From Bugulina stolonifera (lineage: Eukaryota; Bryozoa; Gymnolaemata; Cheilostomatida; Bugulidae): a DNA stretch of 64,000 bases. The notes below the pieces were generated by a model that saw nothing but the letters and a program-made list of their open reading frames with translations, was not told the DNA's origin and ran no database searches. The stretch covers positions 2,604,001-2,668,000 of the forward strand of contig OW285191.1 in the NCBI GenBank assembly GCA_935421135.1. Direction: 5' to 3'. Positions 44,873 through 64,000 of the stretch are shown here, piece after piece. The position numbers and the translations under genes were made by a program. Every line of letters begins with the position of its first letter. Position 1 is the stretch's first letter.

Positions 44873-45133
44873 TCATCCATGGGTTGTTGTGGTCTCGCCC
44901 CTATCCGAGGCCCGCTCCGGGGAGGACGGAGAGTCCACCATGTTAGAAAGATCCTTTCGGGCAGGACTCCCCACTCCTATTATTTTCCCCTTCTTCCGTG
45001 CCTCTTTTAACGCATCCACCTCTTCTTTCCTCTTCTGACTGCACTCTTCTTCCTCAATAATTCCATCCATTTGTGAGTCCGTTAAGCCCGCAAAACACTC
45101 TTCTTGGTTTTGTACTATGTTGTCAGTATCCAT
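44873..45133 (-). CDS. Small acidic Polinton protein on the opposite strand (86 aa)
   Basis: The only substantial - strand frame. It starts at ATG 45133 (MDTDNIVQNQEECF) and has a TATA box at 45215-45222. It is rich in Glu/Lys (IIEEEECSQKRKEEVDALKE), then KKGKIIGVG and SPSSPERASDRG. It is convergent with the capsid/protease block. No family is recognised; a regulatory protein would be a guess. The promoter position supports expression. Confidence 0.55.
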   Translation of the reverse strand: MDTDNIVQNQEECFAGLTDSQMDGIIEEEECSQKRKEEVDALKEARKKGKIIGVGSPARKDLSNMVDSPSSPERASDRGETTTTHG

Positions 45134-45214
45134 CGATAATGTACTATTGTAGTAGTGTAGCTGTACAGTAGTGATGTGGTGAACTTTGAATGCTGAGACT
45201 GTGATCCCACTCTC

Positions 45215-45222
45215 CCTTTATA
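45215..45222 (-). promoter_or_regulatory. TATA box for the - strand small protein
   Basis: The complement reads TATAAAGG, about 82 bp upstream of the ATG at 45133 and between it and the palindromic array. Confidence 0.55.
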
Positions 45223-45273
45223 CAACTGCTCATTTCTTGACTCCTCCCTTTTTTTATCCAATCCCAATGTGAC

Positions 45274-45990
45274 CCGATGTGAATCCGAAGCCTTCCGATG
45301 CATCCCGATGTGATTCCGAAGCTTCCCGATGCATCCCGATGTGAAACCGAAGCTTCCCGATGCATCCCGATGTGATTCCGAAGCTTCCCGATGCATCCCG
45401 ATGTGATTCCGAAGCTTCCCGATGCATCCCGATGTGATTCCGAAGCTTCCCGATGCATCCCGATGTGAATCCGAAGCTTCCCGATGCATCCCGATGTGAT
45501 TCCGAAGCTTCCCGATGCATCCCGATGTGATTCCGAAGCTTCCCGATGCATCCCGATGTGATTCCGAAGCTTCCCGATGCATCCCGATGTGATTCCGAAG
45601 CTTCCCGATGCATCCCGATGCATCCCGATGTGAATTGACACATCGGGATGCATCGGGAAGCTTCGGAATCACATCGGGATGCATCGGGATGCATCGGGAA
45701 GCTTCGGAATCACATCGGGATGCATCGGGAAGCTTCGGATTCACATCGGGATGCATCGGGAAGCTTCGGAATCACATCGGGATGCATCGGCAAGCTTCGG
45801 ATTCACATCGGGATGCATCGGGAGGCTTCGGATTCACATCGGGGTGCATCGGGAGGCTTCGGATTCACATCGGGGTGCATCGGGAGGCTTCGGATTCACA
45901 TCGGGGTGCATCGGGAGGCTTCGGATTCACATCGGGGTGCATCGGGAGGCTTCGGATTCACATCGGGAGGCTTCGGATTCACATCGGGGT
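45274..45990. repeat. Head-to-head 31-bp minisatellite palindrome
   Basis: About 11-12 units containing GATGTGATTCCGAAGCTTCC run in one orientation (45274-45632). At 45633-45638 (AATTGA) the array flips, and about 11-12 units run as the reverse complement (to 45990). The inner arm units are nearly identical, and the right arm drifts (GGGGTGCAT, GGAGGC) toward its outer end. The result is an inverted repeat of about 350 bp per arm. Open frames here are repeat artefacts. Confidence 0.95.
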
Positions 45991-46019
45991 GGGGAAATGG
46001 TTAGACTCCGCCCACTGAA

Positions 46020-46130
46020 TACTACTATTTAAGGTATAAGTTTCTCACTCTAGCAGTATGAACAATCAGCCTCTAGTCAACAGAGTGAGAGTAAACAGAG
46101 ACAGCTACCTACTAGTCAGTGCCTGATCAG
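46020..46130 (+). promoter_or_regulatory. Possible + strand promoter and short leader before right TIR
   Basis: TATTTAAGGTATAAG near 46026 is followed by CTCACTCT and a 22-codon frame at 46058-46126 (MNNQPLVNRVRV...). No larger frame follows before the TIR, so a non-coding or spliced transcript is conceivable. Confidence 0.25.
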
Positions 46131-46286
46131 AGATGTCAACAAGTAGAACATAAGGTTAGTGTTAAATGGAGTAATTGGCAGCAATTGTGAAGTGTTTATT
46201 GTATAAAATGCTATCAAGCTAAAAAATAACTCACACCCTACTACTATATATTTTTATAGGGAGGCTAAACAATTTAATATATTACA

Positions 46287-46981
46287 TTATAGTCCCACCC
46301 CAGTGGAACTCGGAATGGGCGGCGGGCCGCTGCCTAGTCGCTTGGCCCGGTGGATACGGGGCACCGGCGTCGCCTCCACGTGTACGGTCGGCGCCGCACG
46401 CAACGTGGGCGGACGCGGCTTGACCGCCTCAAACGATCGGTCGTTCGGGTGAGTGGGGGTTGCGGGGGGAGGGTGGGCGGCGGTGGAGGAGGGGTGGCGG
46501 TGATGACGGTGATGGCGGCGGCGGCGGTGGCGGCGGCGGCGGCGGCGGCGGCGGTGGTGGTGGCGGCGGTGGCGGCGGTGGTGGCGGTGGCGGTTGTGGC
46601 GGCGGTGGCGGCGGCGGCGGTGAGGGCGGTGGTGGCGGCGGCGACGGCGGCGGTGAGGGCGGCGGTGGCGGCGGCGGCGACGGCGGTGGCGCGGAGGGGA
46701 CGAGGGCGGTGGCGGGGAGTGGGGGAGGAGTGGGAGGTGGGGGAGGGGGAGGAGGGCGGGAAGGAGGGAGGGAAGGGGTCGTGGCCGGGTTCGGGGTCAA
46801 GTGTGCAAATGTTTTTTCGACCAATCAGAAGGGGGGATTTTGGGGTGACCTTGGCAAGGTCGTGTGCAAAATTTTTGTGCTCTTCTGTGATTGGTTGAAA
46901 TCGGAAATACCGGCTTGTGATTGGTTGAAAACAGGGGTCAATGAGTGCGTGTCTGTCTAGAAGTGCACTGACTATACTACT
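46287..46981 (-). repeat. Polinton right terminal inverted repeat (695 bp)
   Basis: The inverse of 36319-37004. It is 9 bp longer, apparently from triplet gains in the GGC/GGT tract. The G-rich tract is on the + strand here. Confidence 0.95.
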
Positions 46982-46987
46982 ATTATA
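46982..46987. repeat. Right 6-bp target site duplication (ATTATA)
   Basis: Matches the left copy exactly. Confidence 0.9.
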
Positions 46988-47041
46988 GCTAGTCATTGTA
47001 TTTACAGCAAAAGTGTAACACTGACTATAATACTCCACTAC

Positions 47042-47206
47042 TCACGACTGGTTTGTTTGTTCGGTTTTTCTGCAGCAGTCGATCTGAGCTTTCTTTCTCA
47101 ACTGGTTGGCCAGCTCTGTGTAGGTGGGCACTACAGCTGGACATGTGGAGAAGTCATTGGTCAGTGTCACGAGAGATGTTCCGTTACTAGTTACTACCAC
47201 TGGGCA
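47042..47206 (-). CDS. Candidate orphan terminal exon
   Basis: After a CACACCCAG acceptor the reverse strand reads CPVVVTSNGTSLVTLTNDFS and CPAVVPTYTELANQLRKKA, ending at a stop at 47042 (54 codons). Composition is protein-like and free of repeats, but no upstream exon was identified. The Polinton inserted only 55 bp beyond its stop. Confidence 0.3.
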   Translation of the reverse strand, partial: CPVVVTSNGTSLVTLTNDFSTCPAVVPTYTELANQLRKKAQIDCCRKTEQTNQS

Positions 47207-47449
47207 CTGGGTGTGGAGAGATAGGACAATTCTATCACATTCGCCATTTCTGCCTATGATTTGACCTGCTGGTACATTTTACTAGCTTATAACCTACACA
47301 GAATATTATCTGGTGATCACACTTAAATCAAGTATGGTACACGGTGGTCTCCATTTTAATCACTAGTTAGTACAGATTCGACAACCTCTCAGTGACTAAA
47401 ACTAGCACAAGTGTGCTGAACCAGATACATGTACATGGGCACTCATGAG

Positions 47450-49152
47450 CAGAGTTGGGTTCAAGTCGGACTTCAAGTCAACAAGTCAAGTCATTACTAA
47501 AACTTTGGGGGCAAGTCAAGTTGAAGTCAAATCAGTGCTGCCTCAAGTCAAGTCAGCCGTCATGTATGTCACAAGTCAAGTGGAAGTCGACTTGTCTATT
47601 TGCAAGTCGAAATGCAAGTCAAGTGGGAGACAACTTCAAAGATTTTACACTTTCTAAACAATCACATTTTGTTCTTTTAGTAGACATATCAATAATTTAT
47701 ATGAAAAACCATGCCAGGGTGTAGCTGGGCATGTATGTTATACGATTAAGGCAACTAGTCGATATATTTGATAATATTGGCACGGCGGCTGAAAATGGTC
47801 ATGTACTATTGTGGTGTTCCAGCATACCTGTCCAGCCTCTCATGGACAGCCACACATATAACTAACTCTACATACCCCAGCTATTAGGCATGAATTTATT
47901 ACATACTGATTATATACCTATCATTGTCAATAACTGTCTAGCTAATGTGCTTTATTATTCTTATTCAACCAATCATGTATCTGCCTTTGTTTACTGTTAT
48001 ATTACTGTTGCTGCAAGTGCATTTCCATTCTAAGTCTTTTGCCTATTGTAATTCATGGTCGACGTTTTGGACCTTCCTGATATTAATACATAATCCCTTT
48101 CTCATGATTGTAAGCACTTTTGTGCATGGCGGACCCTTTTATGGTCGGGCCTCGGGCACTTTTCAGCCATCTTGTTATGCAATTTCCGGGGACGATACCT
48201 TATTGTACAGCCCGACCGCCTGTCGGCCTTTTTTGCCGGAAATACAATCATATAAAAGCCAGCATACTTTCTATGATAAATCAGTAGTTGATTGCGCTCT
48301 AAATAAAGCAACATCTCCTAACTCAACCTCCAGAGTCTTACTCTTGCAAGCAGGCAGCTCCAGCCTTGGTCCCCTGAACCTTTAGCGCCCGAGCTCATCC
48401 TCATACTCGTATAAGACTCTTACTACGCTCCTATGGAGTCTAAACTATCAGACCTACGTCAACCCTTGACTCGTTAATGAGTCTAAGCATCGGCCTACGT
48501 CCTCTACAATACCTATAAGAGCTTACATAACTGTTCACTTTTTATGCACTACCAAGCACTTCCCACACTCGTACTAATATCGGCATGTGAAATCCTAAGT
48601 ACAAAACATTACAGTATTATATATTAGTATACATTGATACAGTGTTACATAGCATATAAACAGCACACAGTACAGAGTATCCACTGGCCAGTCCTATAAC
48701 TCCAATCTACATATTGTAGTAATTAACAAATTATTGCACTGTACATGAACATTTTATTTGTATACATACACTAGTCATGTACTCGTCGTGACCATACACT
48801 GTGTAGTCTCACGTATACATACAGCCTACATGCTACATCTGATATGTATCCTCATAGCTAACCTTGATATACTCTAAATGCTGCTAGTACACTGATGAGG
48901 TAAAAATAATAAATAGGTAGACAATTGAGATTTTTTTTCCATGTTGGCTATACACTGTACAAATTTTTTATCCTCCATATTGACTTGGCAGAATCCATAT
49001 CAAAGTCACAAGTCATTCGTGTGACCAAGTCAAGTCACATTGATGTGCAAGTCAAAGTCAAGTCAAGTCAACATGTTGGCAAGTCCAAGTCAAGTCGATT
49101 TGTGACTTGACTTGGTAAGTCAAGTCAAATCTATGACTTGGACCCAGATCTG
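47450..49152. mobile_element. hAT-type transposon, 1.7 kb, apparently non-coding
   Basis: Ends are CAGAGTTGGGTTCAAGTC and the inverse GACTTGGACCCAGATCTG, flanked by 8-bp direct repeats CTCATGAG (47442-47449) and CTCATAAG (49153-49160). CAAGTCAAGTC/GACTTGACTTG motifs fill the first and last 150-200 bp. No transposase is visible. The middle contains a TATA-bearing block similar to the one at 31.0 kb, probably a nested insertion. Confidence 0.85.
48104..48262 (+). repeat. Promoter/LTR-like block related to 30930-31078
   Basis: Reads ATTGTAAGCACTTTTGTGC, then GGACCCTTTTATGGTCGGGC, GTCGGCCTTTTTTGCCGGAA and CATATAAAAGCC, in the same order as the block upstream of the 519-residue gene. AATAAA follows at about 48300. 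It may be part of a solo LTR nested in the hAT element. Terminal duplications were not resolved. Confidence 0.5.
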
Positions 49153-50330
49153 CTCATAAGTTGTTGATAATAGATCAAAGTTGTCTTCTCTCAATTTGAA
49201 AGCGATCAGTTTAAGAGAGGACAACTTCTAATATGGTTGTTCTCAGGCTTACTTACCACAAGATAAGACCAACCAGATTGCTGATGCTACCAACAGATCA
49301 CTTCTGTACATTATGATCTCCGACCAGCAGAGTGATTGCCGCTTATTTATTTATTATTATTCACTACTTATAACTGTGCATAGACAAGTCCAACAATATT
49401 AATTAAATTATGCCAGCTATGATAAACATGAAAATAATGTTGGGCAATCATATTGTTTTAGTATAAGGTTGTGTATGGGATATTGAATATCAAGCCTGCA
49501 CTCAATTTGGTTCTTTATTTTGGTTTTATTACATAGGAAAGATAACTAGAATAATTATAACAATATGTAGTATATAAAGACAAAATCTTCATTGTACGAG
49601 AACAAAAATAGGTGTACAGAAAATATAAAACCCTGTATGGAGATATCTATGTGTACATGACAATATAAGAATACAACAGTAGTCAATGGTAGACAGTGTT
49701 ATCATAAAAATAATATATTATATTTATTGTTATTATAGAAATACGATAGCATCGAGTATAATATAGACTATAGAACCAGAAGAGACTTGTTAAAGAGGAT
49801 GGGGTGTATGAGTTCCTTCCATTACTTCAAGCAACAGATAGAACAGAACAAAGTCTAAATACATAACAATCGATTGACTACTAATAAAACTACTACATTC
49901 CATAAAGATTAGGTAATACATAAATACTTATAATATTTAGTCTAAATTCTATAAACAAAACACATGATAAGAGACTAGAGAGCTGGCTGGTTGAAGGAAG
50001 CTCTTGTATTGCCGACCTAGTATAAAATATAGGCCACACCCACAGCAGCACCATCGCTGATCAGCCCACATGGGCTCACAAGGATCAGATCACACCCACT
50101 ATAGCCTAAGTCATACCCACTGCACCTCAAGTCACATGGTTTGTACAAGATCAACAATGACAACAGGCCACAAGGGTAAAACTATTTTAATACCATCAGT
50201 GCACACTAGATAGTGTAAAAGACATAACTTCAAGTACTTGTTTGACAACACAGTAGGGTAAGAGAGTGAGATGTATATTAGATATGAGATATTACTGACA
50301 GCTATTACCTAGTATCCACTTGGGTCAGTG

Positions 50331-63954
<13,624 letters not shown>

Positions 63955-64000
63955 CTGCAAATGTACACAGACTAGGAATTGTTCTACACTGGTGAAACCA

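Larger units (their letters stand above)
36319..46981 (+). mobile_element. Polinton/Maverick virus-like element lacking DNA polymerase B
   Basis: The element starts AGTAGTATAGTCAGTGCACT and ends with the exact inverse. Both ends are flanked by the 6-bp duplication ATTATA (36313-36318 and 46982-46987). 5'-AG ends, 6-bp duplications and several-hundred-bp inverted repeats are Polinton hallmarks. Inside, nine intron-free + strand frames and one - strand frame include major capsid, penton-like capsid, packaging ATPase, adenain-like protease and chromodomain integrase. The usual protein-primed PolB (over 1000 residues) is absent, and no gap could hold it. Length is 10.66 kb versus the usual 15-20 kb. 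Open frames and near-identical terminal repeats suggest a recent insertion. Confidence 0.95.

Noticed and set aside
45115..46032. Several 117-213-codon frames over the palindromic array
   Set aside because: They are repeat artefacts of the 31-bp unit, with similar peptides on both strands.
44840..46286. Remnant of a polymerase B gene in the Polinton
   Set aside because: Read in all frames, this interval holds only the small - strand gene, the palindrome and short AT-rich sequence. No YxDTDS-like or other PolB motifs are seen.

Overview
The window is nuclear DNA from a multicellular animal, probably a repeat-rich invertebrate with compact introns. A sponge-like genome would fit, but the species cannot be fixed from sequence. 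The animal assignment rests on two multi-exon genes reconstructed here by splice phase and protein family: a GH65 collagen-glucosidase gene (PGGHG/ATHL1 type, + strand, 12 exons, 5478-14133) and a novel-type protein kinase C gene (epsilon/eta class, - strand, 16 exons visible, 50331-63954, 5' end beyond the window). A third host gene enters from the left edge on the - strand (1-751). It encodes a five-helix membrane domain resembling the TMD0 of an ABCC transporter.

Between the host genes lies a mosaic of mobile DNA. From left to right there are: a tRNA-like SINE head (4.3 kb); a short hAT-type element with an 8-bp duplication inside a PGGHG intron (11.9-12.4 kb); a Tc1/mariner relic lying against a piggyBac relic (15.1-16.4 kb); fragments of a transposase-like family with an SDxCGGQNRN motif (17.4 and 22.4 kb); a larger copy of that family bounded by inverted repeats (24.07-27.83 kb); an unrecognised 519-residue single-exon protein with a TATA promoter (29.3-30.8 kb); and a second hAT-type element (47.45-49.15 kb). 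The latter contains a block similar to the promoter of the 519-residue gene.

The centrepiece is an integrated virus-like Polinton/Maverick element at 36319-46981 (10.66 kb). It has ~690-bp terminal inverted repeats starting with AG and a perfect 6-bp target duplication (ATTATA). It carries an intact-looking morphogenesis set: major capsid protein, penton-like minor capsid protein, FtsK/HerA-type packaging ATPase and adenain-like protease. It also has a chromodomain integrase and several small conserved or unknown proteins. No protein-primed DNA polymerase B is present, and there is no room for one. The element also holds a 0.7-kb head-to-head minisatellite palindrome next to its right terminal repeat.

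The second unusual feature is in the PKC gene. At least five intronic minisatellites abut exons, and their repeat unit contains the exon edge together with its splice site, so the 5' splice site (or, once, the 3' splice site) is present in many tandem copies. Two of these arrays have periods divisible by three and stay open in the kinase frame.
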